Source: Campylobacter rectus | GTDB lineage: Bacteria > Campylobacterota > Campylobacteria > Campylobacterales > Campylobacteraceae | Direction of reading: 5' to 3' | Length of the DNA: 64,000 bases | Assembly: GCF_004803795.1 (NCBI RefSeq) | Contig: NZ_CP012543.1 | Location: 248,001 to 312,000, forward strand | In this document: positions 40,363 through 49,780 of the stretch, in pieces | Numbering within the stretch: the stretch's first letter is position 1 | How the letters are laid out: each line of letters starts with the position of its first letter | The notes under the pieces: generated by a model | Databases searched by the model: none | What the model was told of the DNA's origin: nothing | Seen by the model: only the letters and a program-made list of their open reading frames with translations | Translations under genes and position numbers: made by a program

Positions 40363-40406
40363 AAATTTTACTTTTTAAATTTTCTCAAATTTCAAAACCG
40401 GATTAA

Positions 40407-40461
40407 CTTGATAATCAAAAGACGGCTTCTTGATATGACTAATACTTGATAGCCGTTTTTA
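40407..40461 (+). promoter_or_regulatory. CTTGATA repeats and hairpin upstream of the iron operon
   Basis: CTTGATA occurs at 40407, 40429 and 40445. The first is part of the palindrome TTGATAATCAA (40408-40418), and ACGGCT/AGCCGT (40422-40427, 40451-40456) plus flanking A and T runs can pair around the second. The block ends 16 bp before a TATAAT. It may be an operator (iron or redox responsive) or a terminator with a long loop. Confidence 0.45.
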
Positions 40462-40476
40462 TTTTCGCTAAAGTTT

Positions 40477-40482
40477 TATAAT
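40477..40482 (+). promoter_or_regulatory. -10 box of the FTR1-p19 operon
   Basis: TATAAT, after a T-run, 42 bp before the ATG of the FTR1 gene and just after the CTTGATA block. Confidence 0.6.
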
Positions 40483-40523
40483 GCTAAAATAGGCCTTTAA
40501 AACATAATTTTTTCGGAGTTTTT

Positions 40524-42491
40524 ATGAATAAATTTTTAAAATTTATACTTGCGCTTTTTATCCCTTTTATGCTAAATGCGGCCGACTCCGATTATGACTC
40601 TGAGATACAAAGCATAAAAGACTCTTTCGTGAGTATCATACAGCAGTATAAAGAGGGCAAGATCGACGAGGCCAAAACCGCCACGCAAAACGCGTATTTT
40701 GGACATTTTGAAAACATCGAAGCGGCGATCAGGGTAAATTTTACTCGGGAAAAAGCCTACTCGATGGAGTCTAAATTCGGCAAAATCCGCAAAGCCATCA
40801 TCGCTAAAAAACCCGTAGAAGAGATACAAGCGATAATGGACGAGCTAAGCAAAGAGATGGATGAGGTTTTGCCTATCATAAACACGGGCCATAAGCTAGT
40901 TGGCGAGTACTCCGATCCTAAAAACGCAGACGTCTCCGAGACCTCGTCCGAGGCTCCGGTAGCTAGCCAAACTACGGCGCAGCCTGCCGGCGGTATGGCT
41001 ATAGAGCCGCACTGGCAAGTGGTTTATAACGACATAAAAACCGCTCTCGAAGCGGCTGCGGCGGCTTATGAAAAAGGCGACAAAGACGCCGCAAAGCAGC
41101 AGATAAATAATAAAGCCAAATTCGAGCTATATCGCAACACGAAGTTAGAAGAGGCTATTCGTAGGTTTATAAGCGGCGGTCAAGGCATCGACGGCGACAT
41201 CCAAAAGCGAATGGGCTCGGCGATAATCGCGATAAACAACGACATCTCGGCCGATGTGCTAAAGTCAAATTTGGAGGAGCTTGACGCGCTGATATACGAA
41301 AACGTCGCCAAGCTGCCTATGGACTCGGGCTCGTTAGCTACCAACGTAGTTTTGCCCGATAGCGCCGAGGATGACGCGGCTACGGACTTTGCGCCCGTCG
41401 TTGCTAACATAAAGGCTAAAATCGCAGAGGCCATTAAAACATATGCCGCAAAAGACGTAGCCAAGGCTATGAGCGATGCGCAGGACGTATATTTTGACGA
41501 ATTTGAAGCAAGCGGTATGGAAAACAAAGTAGGCGCGATAGACGTCGGCCTAAAAACTAGGATAGAAGGAAATTTCGGCGAAGTAGTCGCGCTGATGAAA
41601 GCGGGCGTGAGCGTCGAGAGACTCCAGCAAGCAGCCGATAACCTAGGCGCAAATTTAGACGCCGCGCTGGAAAAAACAAGCGGCAGCAGTTCGCCTTGGG
41701 CGCTATTTGTTTATGCGTTTACGATCATACTTCGTGAGGGATTTGAGGCGCTCATCATCGTAGCGGCCGTCGTTGCCTATCTACTAAAAACGGGCAACGA
41801 AAAACGTATGAGTATCGTTTATAGCTCGCTTGGCGTGGCAGTGGTTTTAAGCTTTGTTATGGCGTGGATTATGAATTTGATATTTGCCGGCGCTGCTGGT
41901 CAAAAAAGAGAGGTGATGGAGGGTGCGGTGATGCTTATCGCCGTAGGGCTGCTCTTTTACGTCGGTTTTTGGCTGCTTTCAAACGCAGGCGCGAAAAAAT
42001 GGAGCAAATATATCCAAAGCCACGTCAGCGAGTCGATATCCGCAGGCTCGGCCAAGGCGCTTTGGTGGACAGTATTTTTAGCCGTATTTAGAGAGGGTGC
42101 GGAGACCGTGCTTTTTTATCAAGCGCTGATTTTCGACGCCAAAGATAGCGCGGGCTACTCGATGATCGCGCTGGGATTTGTAGTAGGTCTTATCGTCTTG
42201 CTCGTTACTTACTACGTGTTTAAAATTTTTGCTATAAAAATACCGATCAAGCCGTTTTTCTTGGTCACTTCGGCGATCATCTTTTATATGTCGATCGTGT
42301 TTGTGGGCAAGGGGCTTATGGAGTTCGTCGAGGGTAAAATTTTCGTTCCGACCAAGATCGATGGCTTCCCGACTATCGAGTGGCTGGGCATTTATCCGTA
42401 TTACGAGAGCCTAGTGCCGCAGGCTATTATGATAGCGGCGCTAATCATCGGTGTGATCATAATGAAAAATAAGCAAGCCAAAGAGGCTTAA
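40524..42491 (+). CDS. FTR1-family iron permease with large periplasmic domain
   Basis: Inner-membrane iron permease of the P19 system (C. jejuni Cj1658 position). Signal peptide at 1-19. A periplasmic region to about 390 contains three related helical units (near 45-85, 185-225 and 310-350) with the shared pattern 'A..A....YF..FE'. Seven membrane segments follow. The iron-binding REGFE is near 403 and a second REGAE near 522, the two REXXE motifs of the family. Length 655 matches Campylobacter FTR1 proteins. Confidence 0.93.
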   Translation: MNKFLKFILALFIPFMLNAADSDYDSEIQSIKDSFVSIIQQYKEGKIDEAKTATQNAYFGHFENIEAAIRVNFTREKAYSMESKFGKIRKAIIAKKPVEEIQAIMDELSKEMDEVLPIINTGHKLVGEYSDPKNADVSETSSEAPVASQTTAQPAGGMAIEPHWQVVYNDIKTALEAAAAAYEKGDKDAAKQQINNKAKFELYRNTKLEEAIRRFISGGQGIDGDIQKRMGSAIIAINNDISADVLKSNLEELDALIYENVAKLPMDSGSLATNVVLPDSAEDDAATDFAPVVANIKAKIAEAIKTYAAKDVAKAMSDAQDVYFDEFEASGMENKVGAIDVGLKTRIEGNFGEVVALMKAGVSVERLQQAADNLGANLDAALEKTSGSSSPWALFVYAFTIILREGFEALIIVAAVVAYLLKTGNEKRMSIVYSSLGVAVVLSFVMAWIMNLIFAGAAGQKREVMEGAVMLIAVGLLFYVGFWLLSNAGAKKWSKYIQSHVSESISAGSAKALWWTVFLAVFREGAETVLFYQALIFDAKDSAGYSMIALGFVVGLIVLLVTYYVFKIFAIKIPIKPFFLVTSAIIFYMSIVFVGKGLMEFVEGKIFVPTKIDGFPTIEWLGIYPYYESLVPQAIMIAALIIGVIIMKNKQAKEA

Positions 42492-42565
42492 ATTTGACGT
42501 TTCCAGCTTTCGCGGGTTGCTGCGAGGCTTAAAAATAAATTTACAAACCAATTAAAGGAGAGAAC

Positions 42566-43087
42566 ATGAACAAATTTGTTAAAACAGCTTTGGCGTTCAG
42601 CCTTGCTGCTTCAGTTGCCGTAGCAGGCGAGTTTCCTATCGGCGATCCGGTAGAGATCAACGGTATGGAGATAGCTGCTGTTTATCTAGAGCCGATTGAC
42701 ATGGAGCCAAAGGGCATCGACCTAGCTCCGAGTAAAGCCGATATCCACCTAGAGGCCGACATCCACGCTATCGAGGGAAACAAAAACGGTTTTGCGGCGG
42801 GCGAGTGGATTCCTTATCTAAAAGTTAGCTACGAGCTAAAAAACCTAGATAACGGCAAAGTAAAAAAAGGCACATTTATGCCTATGGTCGCTCAAGACGG
42901 CCCTCACTACGGCGCTAACCTAAAAATGGACGCTGGCGTGGGCAACTACGAGCTAAAATTTATGATCGACAATCCTGAAAAACAAGGCTTTGGTCGTCAC
43001 GCGGACAAAGAAACGGGCGTAGGCAAATGGTTCGAGCCTTTCACTACGACTTATAAATTCCAATACACAGGCGCACCTGGTAAATAA
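42566..43087 (+). CDS. p19: P19 periplasmic iron-transport protein
   Basis: Periplasmic copper-binding protein that supports iron uptake with FTR1. Signal peptide at 1-20 (FSLAASVAVAG). Candidate metal ligands are Met, Glu and His residues in MEIAAVYLEP, HLEADIHAIEG and GPHYGANLKM, in line with the P19 copper site. 173 residues, full length. Strong AAAGGAGAG ribosome site. A hairpin follows, so p19 mRNA may exceed that of the downstream genes. Confidence 0.95.
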   Translation: MNKFVKTALAFSLAASVAVAGEFPIGDPVEINGMEIAAVYLEPIDMEPKGIDLAPSKADIHLEADIHAIEGNKNGFAAGEWIPYLKVSYELKNLDNGKVKKGTFMPMVAQDGPHYGANLKMDAGVGNYELKFMIDNPEKQGFGRHADKETGVGKWFEPFTTTYKFQYTGAPGK

Positions 43088-43091
43088 TCCG

Positions 43092-43121
43092 AATTTAGAG
43101 CGGTCTCATCCGCTCTAAATT
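43092..43121 (+). terminator. Strong hairpin between p19 and the DUF2318 gene
   Basis: AATTTAGAGCGG and CCGCTCTAAATT form a perfect 12-bp stem with loop TCTCAT, followed by TTACT. It is inside an operon, so it is likely a partial terminator or a 3' mRNA stabiliser for p19. Confidence 0.7.
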
Positions 43122-43152
43122 TTACTCAAATTCTCAAATTTTAGGGCTAATC

Positions 43153-44520
43153 ATGTCTATATATTTCGTCCAAGTTATCTCATCGTTACTGGGATTTGTC
43201 TTTTTTGCAGCGTTAAACAACGACAAAAAGAGCCTAAAAGCGCTGTTTTTACCTTCGGTTTTGGGTATCGCAGCAGGCATAGTCGTTTTTAAGATCGCTA
43301 GACTCACGCTTCACGACGCCGGCGTGAAAATGGTATTTGACGCGGCTACTTTGGTATTTTTGCTAGTTAGCGCGCTTTGGATTTTTATCAAATTTAACCC
43401 TGCAAAGATGATAACGTTTTTCGCCTTGGGCGCGGGCTACGGCCTAACCTATGCTCATGCGGGCGCGAATTTCCCGGTATTTGCCGGCGAGCTACTCGAT
43501 ACGCAGTCTATCATCAGCCTATTTTTGATGATATTTGCGTTTTTGCTTTTGCTGATTTTGTTTTTTGTCGTTTCAAATTTAAAAGAGTGCCTCTGCAAGC
43601 ACGTTTTGAGGACGTTTTCGCTTCTTTCGCTTGCGGTTTTGGTCGTGCAGGCCCTTTCAAACACGGGGCTTGAGTTTATGCGAGCGGGGATGATACCTAC
43701 ATATCCGTGGGCGCTCTCGCTCGTGGCTAAAGGCATTTACTACACGACGTTCTCGCAGTATTTTTTTATAGCTTTGACTCTAGTTTTGGCGGTTATAAAT
43801 TTCAAAAAACGCCCGGCCCCGCTCGTAAAATCAGTCGTGGGTTCAAACAAATTTAGATTTAACAACGCGGCTAGAAATTTTATGGCGGCAAATTCCAAAG
43901 GCAGTGCGGCGATCGTCGTAACGGCTCTGATTTTCGGGCTTTACTATGACCTGCATGCATCTAGGCCGCCCGAGATCTCTGATCCCATCATCGTCGAGCC
44001 GGTAAATAATGAGTTTAAATTTGACGTGGCAAAGCTAGCCGACAACGAACTTCACCGCTACGCCTACATAAACGACGAGGGCAGGGAGATAAGATTTTTT
44101 CTTTTAAACCGCTTCGCCGACCGCGCTTCGCCGATCATCGTCTTTGACGCGTGCGCGATATGCGGCGATATGGGCTACGTCAAAAAGGGCGCCGATCTCA
44201 TCTGCATCTCGTGCAACGTGCGCATTTTCTTGCCGTCGGTCGGCAAAGAGGGCGGCTGCAACCCGATACCTATGCCTTTCGAATTTGACGGTAAATTTAT
44301 AACCGTTACGCTCGACACCATCCAAAACGGCGCGAACTACTTCTCAAAAGTCATCGAAAAGATGGTGCTAGATCCGGTAAGCCGCAACAAGGTGAGCAAC
44401 CAAAACTCAAAATCGTATCTATACTACAACAGGACGTATTTCTTTGAGAACGAAAAAACTCAGGCGGAATTTGAAGCCAACCCTGAAAAATACGTCGACA
44501 CGAACGGAACTCTAAAATGA
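43153..44520 (+). CDS. DUF2318 membrane protein of the P19 iron system
   Basis: About eight membrane segments in the first 260 residues, then a C-terminal extracytoplasmic domain with FDACAICGDMGY near 331-342 and CISC near 356-359, the four cysteines that mark DUF2318. The homologue in C. jejuni is Cj1660. The cysteines suggest metal or redox work on iron in the periplasm. Its stop overlaps the next ATG (ATGA). Confidence 0.88.
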   Translation: MSIYFVQVISSLLGFVFFAALNNDKKSLKALFLPSVLGIAAGIVVFKIARLTLHDAGVKMVFDAATLVFLLVSALWIFIKFNPAKMITFFALGAGYGLTYAHAGANFPVFAGELLDTQSIISLFLMIFAFLLLLILFFVVSNLKECLCKHVLRTFSLLSLAVLVVQALSNTGLEFMRAGMIPTYPWALSLVAKGIYYTTFSQYFFIALTLVLAVINFKKRPAPLVKSVVGSNKFRFNNAARNFMAANSKGSAAIVVTALIFGLYYDLHASRPPEISDPIIVEPVNNEFKFDVAKLADNELHRYAYINDEGREIRFFLLNRFADRASPIIVFDACAICGDMGYVKKGADLICISCNVRIFLPSVGKEGGCNPIPMPFEFDGKFITVTLDTIQNGANYFSKVIEKMVLDPVSRNKVSNQNSKSYLYYNRTYFFENEKTQAEFEANPEKYVDTNGTLK

Positions 44521-45797
44521 AAAATATGCAACTAAGGCTCATAAAAAGCTCGATCACCGGCTCGAAAGTGCAAAAAGGAATGGCTTTCATCACCATACTT
44601 TTGGCGACGGTTTTGATCGCTTGTATGCTAAATATCACGCTAAAAATCGGCGATCAGATCGCTAGCGAGCTGCGCGGCTACGGCTCAAACATCGTCGTCT
44701 TGCCAAAGGGCGAAGCGCTAGCCATCGAGATCGAGGGTAAAAATTTCACCCCGCTAAAATCGCAAAACTACCTAAACGAAGAGGATTTGCATAAGATCAA
44801 GGAAATTTTTTGGCGAAACAACGTCGTGGCTTTTGCGCCGTTTCTAAACGGCGAAGTAAAAGACGCTAGCGGCGAAAAATATCAAATCACGGGCACTTGG
44901 TTTGATAAATTTGCCGGCGTAGCCGACGAGCCCGAGTTTAAAACGGGCGTGAAAACGCTGTTTGGCTTTTGGGCGGTCGAGGGCAAATGGATAGAGGACG
45001 ATGACGCGCAAAACGTACTCGTGGGCGAAAATTTAGCCGCAAAGCGAAATTTGAGCGTCGGCGGCGAGCTAAATTTAAACGGACGTAGCGTAAAAATCGC
45101 AGGTGTGTTAAAAGGAGCCGGCGAAGAAAGCTATAAAATCGTAACCTCGCTAAAGCTAGCTCAGGAGCTTTTAGGTAAGCCCGGACAATACTCAAAGGCT
45201 GAGGTTTCAGCGATGACGATCCCGGAAAACGACCTCTCCGTCAAGGCCAGGCGAAACCTCGATAATCTAGACAGCGCCGAATACGACCTGTGGTACTGCT
45301 CGGCCTACGTTAGCTCCATAGCCTATCAGATCGAGGAGAACTACGCGGGCGTCGCGGCAAAAGCGATGATGCAGGTAAGCGACGCCGAGAGTAACATCGT
45401 GAAAAAAATCCAAAGCCTGATGGGTATCGTTAGCATCATCGCGCTTGCGGTCGCGTCTATCGGCATCACATCGCTGATGACCAGCGAAATTTACAGGCGC
45501 AAAAAAGAGATCGGCCTGCTAAAAGCCATAGGCGCGAGCAACTTTGAAATTTACGCCCTTTTTGCGAGCGAAAGCCTGGTCGTGGCGTTTTTTGCGGGCA
45601 TTTTGGGGGCGTTTTTAGGCTACGCGCTAAGCTACATAATCGCTTACAGTATCTTTGGCTACGGCATCGGCATCGCGTGGATCGTGCTTCCGCTTAGTAT
45701 CGCTTTTGCGCTGCTTATCTCGATCGCGGGCTCGCTCGTGCCGATGAGAAGCGTCGTCAAACTCTTGCCTGCGGAGGTGCTATATGATCGCAAATAA
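44517..45797 (+). CDS. ABC transporter permease, FtsX/MacB type (first of two)
   Basis: N-terminal membrane segment near 20-40, a large periplasmic domain to about 300, then three C-terminal membrane segments with RRKKEIGLLKAIGAS before the second-last ones, the FtsX-family mark. Homologue of Cj1661. It overlaps the next permease by 14 bp. The pair probably forms a heterodimer with the ATPase; the transported or mechanically driven partner is unknown. Confidence 0.88.
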   Translation: MKNMQLRLIKSSITGSKVQKGMAFITILLATVLIACMLNITLKIGDQIASELRGYGSNIVVLPKGEALAIEIEGKNFTPLKSQNYLNEEDLHKIKEIFWRNNVVAFAPFLNGEVKDASGEKYQITGTWFDKFAGVADEPEFKTGVKTLFGFWAVEGKWIEDDDAQNVLVGENLAAKRNLSVGGELNLNGRSVKIAGVLKGAGEESYKIVTSLKLAQELLGKPGQYSKAEVSAMTIPENDLSVKARRNLDNLDSAEYDLWYCSAYVSSIAYQIEENYAGVAAKAMMQVSDAESNIVKKIQSLMGIVSIIALAVASIGITSLMTSEIYRRKKEIGLLKAIGASNFEIYALFASESLVVAFFAGILGAFLGYALSYIIAYSIFGYGIGIAWIVLPLSIAFALLISIAGSLVPMRSVVKLLPAEVLYDRK

Positions 45798-46923
45798 GGG
45801 CTTTTTTTATAACGTTATCTTTAAAAGCCTGCGCTTTGGCACGGCCAGAGTAGGCGTCATCATTGTTTCGATCCTGCTTGGCGCGTGCGTGACGGCGGCG
45901 TTTGTAAACGTATATCTGGATATCGACTCAAAAGTAACGAAGGAGCTAAAAAGCTACGGCGCAAACGTGGTTTTTGCCCCCGCAGACCCGGTTAGCGACG
46001 CGATAGACGAGGCTAAATTTAACGAAAAGATCGCCAAAATCTCAAGCGATAAGCTAATCGGGCAGAGCGGATATCTTTTCACGCAGGTAAATATTGGTCC
46101 TACGACTGCGATCGCCATGGGCGTCAAATTTAGCGATCTAACGCGGGTTAAGCCGTTTTTGGAGGTTAAAGAAGGTCAGGGTATAACGCTTGATTTTGAC
46201 GAGAGAAACGCGCTAATCGGCACCGATCTAGCCAAACAAAGCGGCTTTAAGGTCGGCGACGTGATCGAAGTAAGGCAAATCGGCGCGAACGCGGGCGAAA
46301 AGGTAAAGATCCGCGGCATCGTGCAAGACGGCGACAAGGAGGACTCTTTGCTCATCATCTCGCTATCTCTAGCGCAAAAGATAGCAAACGAGCCAAATAC
46401 GCTAAACTACGCCGAGGCCGTAGTAACGGGCAAATTTGACTACATAAGCGAGCTTGGCAAGAGTCTTAGCGACGAGCAAATTTCCGTTAAGCCAGTGGCT
46501 AAAATTTCAAAATCAGAGGGCCTAATTTTGGATAAGATTAAGCTTTTGATGGCGCTTGTTAGCTTTGTTATCTTGCTCATTACCTCGATGTGCGTAAACA
46601 CGACGCTAAGCGCGATTTTATTTTCGCGCTCAAAGGAGATCGCGCTGCTTAGAGCGCTGGGAGCTAGCAAGAAAAACGTGTTAAATTTATTCGGCGTCGA
46701 GACCTTCGTCACGGCGTTTGCGGCGGCTTTGGCGGGCGCGATTTTAGGCTACGGCTTAGCGCAAATTTTAGGCTACGCGATTTTTGATTCGAGCATCGAT
46801 TTTAGATTTATGAGCATACCGATAGCGATGGTTATCTCGCTCGTTTTTGCGGGCGTGGCCTCGATCTATCCGATCAAACGGGCGCTAGAAAATAATATGG
46901 CCGATATTTTAAGAGGAGAATAA
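45784..46923 (+). CDS. ABC transporter permease, FtsX/MacB type (second of two)
   Basis: Same architecture as the preceding gene: N-terminal membrane segment at 20-42, periplasmic domain, and C-terminal membrane bundle with SKEIALLRALGAS near 279-291. It appears to be a paralogue made by tandem duplication. Homologue of Cj1662. One base separates its stop from the ATPase ATG. Confidence 0.88.
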   Translation: MIANKGFFYNVIFKSLRFGTARVGVIIVSILLGACVTAAFVNVYLDIDSKVTKELKSYGANVVFAPADPVSDAIDEAKFNEKIAKISSDKLIGQSGYLFTQVNIGPTTAIAMGVKFSDLTRVKPFLEVKEGQGITLDFDERNALIGTDLAKQSGFKVGDVIEVRQIGANAGEKVKIRGIVQDGDKEDSLLIISLSLAQKIANEPNTLNYAEAVVTGKFDYISELGKSLSDEQISVKPVAKISKSEGLILDKIKLLMALVSFVILLITSMCVNTTLSAILFSRSKEIALLRALGASKKNVLNLFGVETFVTAFAAALAGAILGYGLAQILGYAIFDSSIDFRFMSIPIAMVISLVFAGVASIYPIKRALENNMADILRGE

Positions 46924-46924
46924 T

Positions 46925-47662
46925 ATGCAGTACGCGATAAGATTAAACGGGATAGAAAAAAGATTCGGCGAAGTAAGAGCGCTGGAGGGCATTACCTTTG
47001 ACGTAAACGCCGGCGAGTGGGTCAGCATAATGGGCCCGAGCGGCAGCGGTAAAAGCACGCTGGTAAATATCCTCTCGCTGATGGATGAGCCGACCGCGGG
47101 CACATACACGCTAGGTGGAGATGACGCTAGCAGGCTTAGCGACGAGGAGACGCTCAAATTTCGCCGCGAAAAGATCGGGCTGATATTTCAGCAGTTTCAC
47201 CTCATCCCCTACCTAAACTGCGTCGAAAATGTGATGATAGCGCAGTACTACCACAGCAGCGTGGATGAAGAGGACGCTAAAAAGGCGCTCGAGCGAGTGG
47301 GGCTGGGACATAGGCTCGATCACCGTCCGAGTCAGCTTAGCGGCGGCGAGCAGCAGCGTCTGTGCATCGCACGCGCCCTGATAAACGATCCTGATATCTT
47401 GATAGCCGACGAGCCGACGGGCAACCTCGACGAAGCCAACGAACGCGTGGTTTTAGAGCTATTTCAAAAACTGCGAAGCGAGGGCAAAACCATCCTGCTC
47501 ATCACGCATAACCCTGATCTTGGGCAGTTTGGTGACAAGATCGTCTATCTAAGGCACGGCAAGATGGAAAACATCCACTACGTGAGCGATGGCGAGCGTG
47601 CGGATGCATGCGAAAAAATGGCCGTTTGGTCAAATAACGAGAGCGCTTTTGCGACGGTTTAA
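46925..47662 (+). CDS. ABC transporter ATPase of the iron operon
   Basis: LolD/MacB-like ATPase. Walker [10 protein letters not shown] at 37-45, signature LSGGEQQR near 138-145, Walker [13 protein letters not shown] near 157-168, switch His in LLITHN near 193. Homologue of Cj1663. Pairs with the two FtsX-type permeases. Confidence 0.93.
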   Translation: MQYAIRLNGIEKRFGEVRALEGITFDVNAGEWVSIMGPSGSGKSTLVNILSLMDEPTAGTYTLGGDDASRLSDEETLKFRREKIGLIFQQFHLIPYLNCVENVMIAQYYHSSVDEEDAKKALERVGLGHRLDHRPSQLSGGEQQRLCIARALINDPDILIADEPTGNLDEANERVVLELFQKLRSEGKTILLITHNPDLGQFGDKIVYLRHGKMENIHYVSDGERADACEKMAVWSNNESAFATV

Positions 47663-47675
47663 ATTTGGGAGCATT

Positions 47676-48182
47676 ATGATAAAAAGATATATATTTTCGA
47701 TTTTCGTAGCCGCGTTAGCTGCGGTGTTTGTAGGTTGCGGCAACAACGGCTTTGATAGGCACCACATCAGCCTAAATTCGCCAAAGGGCGTGGATACGCA
47801 CTATTTTCCCGAGGGCAGACGACTTAAAACCGACGGCAAGCCATATATGCTATTTTTCTTCGGCACGTCTTGCGGCGCTTGCGTGGCTCAAGCCCCGATC
47901 GTAAATGAAATTTACTCGGAGTTTAAGGATAAATTCGGCGTTTACGGGATATTCGGACCTAGTCTTGGCTTTGATAAGGATATCGATATGGTGAAGCAGC
48001 ACCATATCGTCTACGACGTGATTAGCGATAAAATTTCGGTCGATTATTTTAGCAAGGCGGTGGGCGGCGTGATGGGCGTGCCCGCGATCTTCGTCTTTGA
48101 CGGCGAGGGCAATCTCAAAAAGCGCTTCATCGGCCTCACGCCTAAAAATACGCTGATGAATGAGATTAAGTTGATATTATAA
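47676..48182 (+). CDS. Thioredoxin-fold lipoprotein of the iron operon
   Basis: Lipobox VFVGC with Cys21, then a thioredoxin-like domain with CGAC at 66-69 (FFGTSCGACVAQAP). It should sit in the periplasm, lipid-anchored, and may keep cysteines of the DUF2318 protein reduced. ATG at 47676 preferred over a longer frame that overlaps the ATPase gene. C. jejuni has two thioredoxin-like genes here (Cj1664, Cj1665); only one is present. Confidence 0.87.
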   Translation: MIKRYIFSIFVAALAAVFVGCGNNGFDRHHISLNSPKGVDTHYFPEGRRLKTDGKPYMLFFFGTSCGACVAQAPIVNEIYSEFKDKFGVYGIFGPSLGFDKDIDMVKQHHIVYDVISDKISVDYFSKAVGGVMGVPAIFVFDGEGNLKKRFIGLTPKNTLMNEIKLIL

Positions 48183-48291
48183 ATTTACTTAAACGTAAAA
48201 ATTTAGTAGTAAAATACGCTTAAATTCGATTTTAAATTTGACCCGCCGACGTTAAATTTACGGCGGGCAAATTTACGCAAGGAGATGCGAA

Positions 48292-48885
48292 ATGAAACTA
48301 AAAATCTTCACTATTTTGCTATTTGCGATTTTTCTCGCAGGATGCGGCGAGCCTCGCACGCCCGAGCTTTACTCTAGGAGCACGACCCCTATTTTTATCA
48401 CGAACGGCGACGTAAATAAAACCTCGCGCAGCGTCTATGTTTATTTTAAAAATTCCTCGGGCTACGCAAGCACGCTGGAAAACACCGTGAGAAACAAGTT
48501 GTTGCAAAACGGCTTTACGCAAAGCGTGGATCAAAAGAACGCCGACGTCGTGATAATGGGCGATTTTGCCAGCTTGCAGCGCCTTGAACAGCGCGAACGC
48601 CCGCGAGTGTATATGAATATGGGTTACGGCTGGGGCGGCTACGGATACAGGCACAGCCTAGGTGTCGGTATGCTCTTTGGCGATCCGTTTGACGATGATT
48701 TTTACGATAGGACGGATTATTATCTTTACAGAGCCTTTATCAGCGTGATGATCCGCGCAAACGGCAGCGAACAAAGGACCAATCTAGAGATCGAAAGCGG
48801 CCGCAACCTATACTCGCCAAGCTATATAATCCCATATATAGAGGAAAAGGCGGCGACGCAGATACTTGGGTTTTTCTATCCTTAA
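48292..48885 (+). CDS. TraT-like outer-membrane lipoprotein
   Basis: Lipobox FLAGC with Cys18 and a body of 180 residues. The layout resembles the TraT complement-resistance/surface-exclusion family: VYVYFKNSSG near 48, a segment of small hydrophobic and Gly/Tyr residues (GYGWGGYGYRHS) and a later MIRANGSEQRT strand. TraT of plasmids blocks mating and complement. No conjugation genes are near. Assignment is by pattern only. Confidence 0.55.
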   Translation: MKLKIFTILLFAIFLAGCGEPRTPELYSRSTTPIFITNGDVNKTSRSVYVYFKNSSGYASTLENTVRNKLLQNGFTQSVDQKNADVVIMGDFASLQRLEQRERPRVYMNMGYGWGGYGYRHSLGVGMLFGDPFDDDFYDRTDYYLYRAFISVMIRANGSEQRTNLEIESGRNLYSPSYIIPYIEEKAATQILGFFYP

Positions 48886-49008
48886 CGGCTTGATTTTTCT
48901 TGAAGCGGCTTGTCTCGCGAGCGCTTTTTAATGAGTTTTGTTTTTGCTCCTGCGGCAACCTACATGGTTAGCCTTAGTCGCAAAAACTGCAACAACATTA
49001 AAAATCAC

Positions 49009-49547
49009 CTCGCGATGCTTTGCCTTATCGTTTTACGTTCAAATTTAAGGGTCAAATTTGCAAAATTCGGTTTCAAATTTTACGCACCGAGACCTGTATT
49101 GCGAAAACATAAATTTAAAATTTACAGCGCGACAGCGCCAAATTTAACCTGCACGCAGTGTCGCCACTTCTCACGTGCAGTGGGGATAGTGAGGGTTTCT
49201 GCTTCACAAGCTCGCAGCTGCAAGCAGACGGGGGCGGGTCTGCCTTTAGCAGCTCTCAAAGAGAGTGCGTCTTAACAGTAGCAAACGAAGTGCAGCTAAG
49301 CACAAGGCGAGTGCGGAGCACGATGCAAAGGAAAAGGACGCTCTACTTTAGCTTCACTACGTTCGCTACCGTCGCCCTACGGGCTTGAGACCGCTACGCT
49401 CGCCTTGCTTAAACTCTCTTTGAGGACTACGAAACAGAGCGAATCCCCTTTCTCCATTAGCAAGGAAGATTGGCTTGCATGAAAAGCTTAAATATAAGAC
49501 TAAATTTGATCAAACTAAATTTAGCATCTTAAAGGTGCAGGTCTCGG
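49009..49547. repeat. Structured interspersed repeat, copy 1
   Basis: Closely related to copy 2 at 51784-52514. Its core is framed by inverted ends: CCGAGACCTG...ATAAATTT at 49087-49116 and AAATTTAGCAT...CAGGTCTCGG at 49517-49547. Inside are TCGCCACTTCTCACGTGCAG and a hairpin GCAGAC-GGGGGCGG-GTCTGC. No transposase frame. Confidence 0.7.
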
Positions 49548-49734
49548 CGGGTAAAATTTACTTTTATCAAATTTAACTTCGCCCAAGTCAAATTTACCGT
49601 TGCTTGCAAGCTAAACCGTATCAAATTTAACCGCATAGTTTTTAACTTCGATACGCAATTTTAGCATTATCTATCAAAATAAAATTTATAAATTTTATCT
49701 TAATAAAAATCAAGAGATTTTAAAAAATTTTCTA

Positions 49735-49740
49735 TATAAT
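49735..49740 (+). promoter_or_regulatory. -10 box of the TonB-receptor-like gene
   Basis: TATAAT 41 bp before the ATG, in TCTATATAATTATGATATGA. The AT-rich inverted sequence ATATAATTATGATAT around it could be a Fur-type site, which would fit a metal receptor; this is a suggestion only. Confidence 0.5.
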
Positions 49741-49780
49741 TATGATATGAAAAATCAAAATTATTAAAAAAGGAATTTAC

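Larger units (their letters stand above)
48886..49780. other. Spacer holding structured repeat copy 1 and the TonB-receptor promoter
   Basis: No gene is supported; frames of 76-121 codons here run through the repeat and have no signal. The repeat homologous to 51784-52514 spans about 49009-49547. From 49548 to 49780 the sequence is AT-rich leader. Confidence 0.6.

Noticed and set aside
48910-49388. Two overlapping frames of 121 and 76 codons before the receptor gene
   Set aside because: They run through the structured repeat and its inverted end; Cys/Ser-rich products change completely in the other repeat copy.
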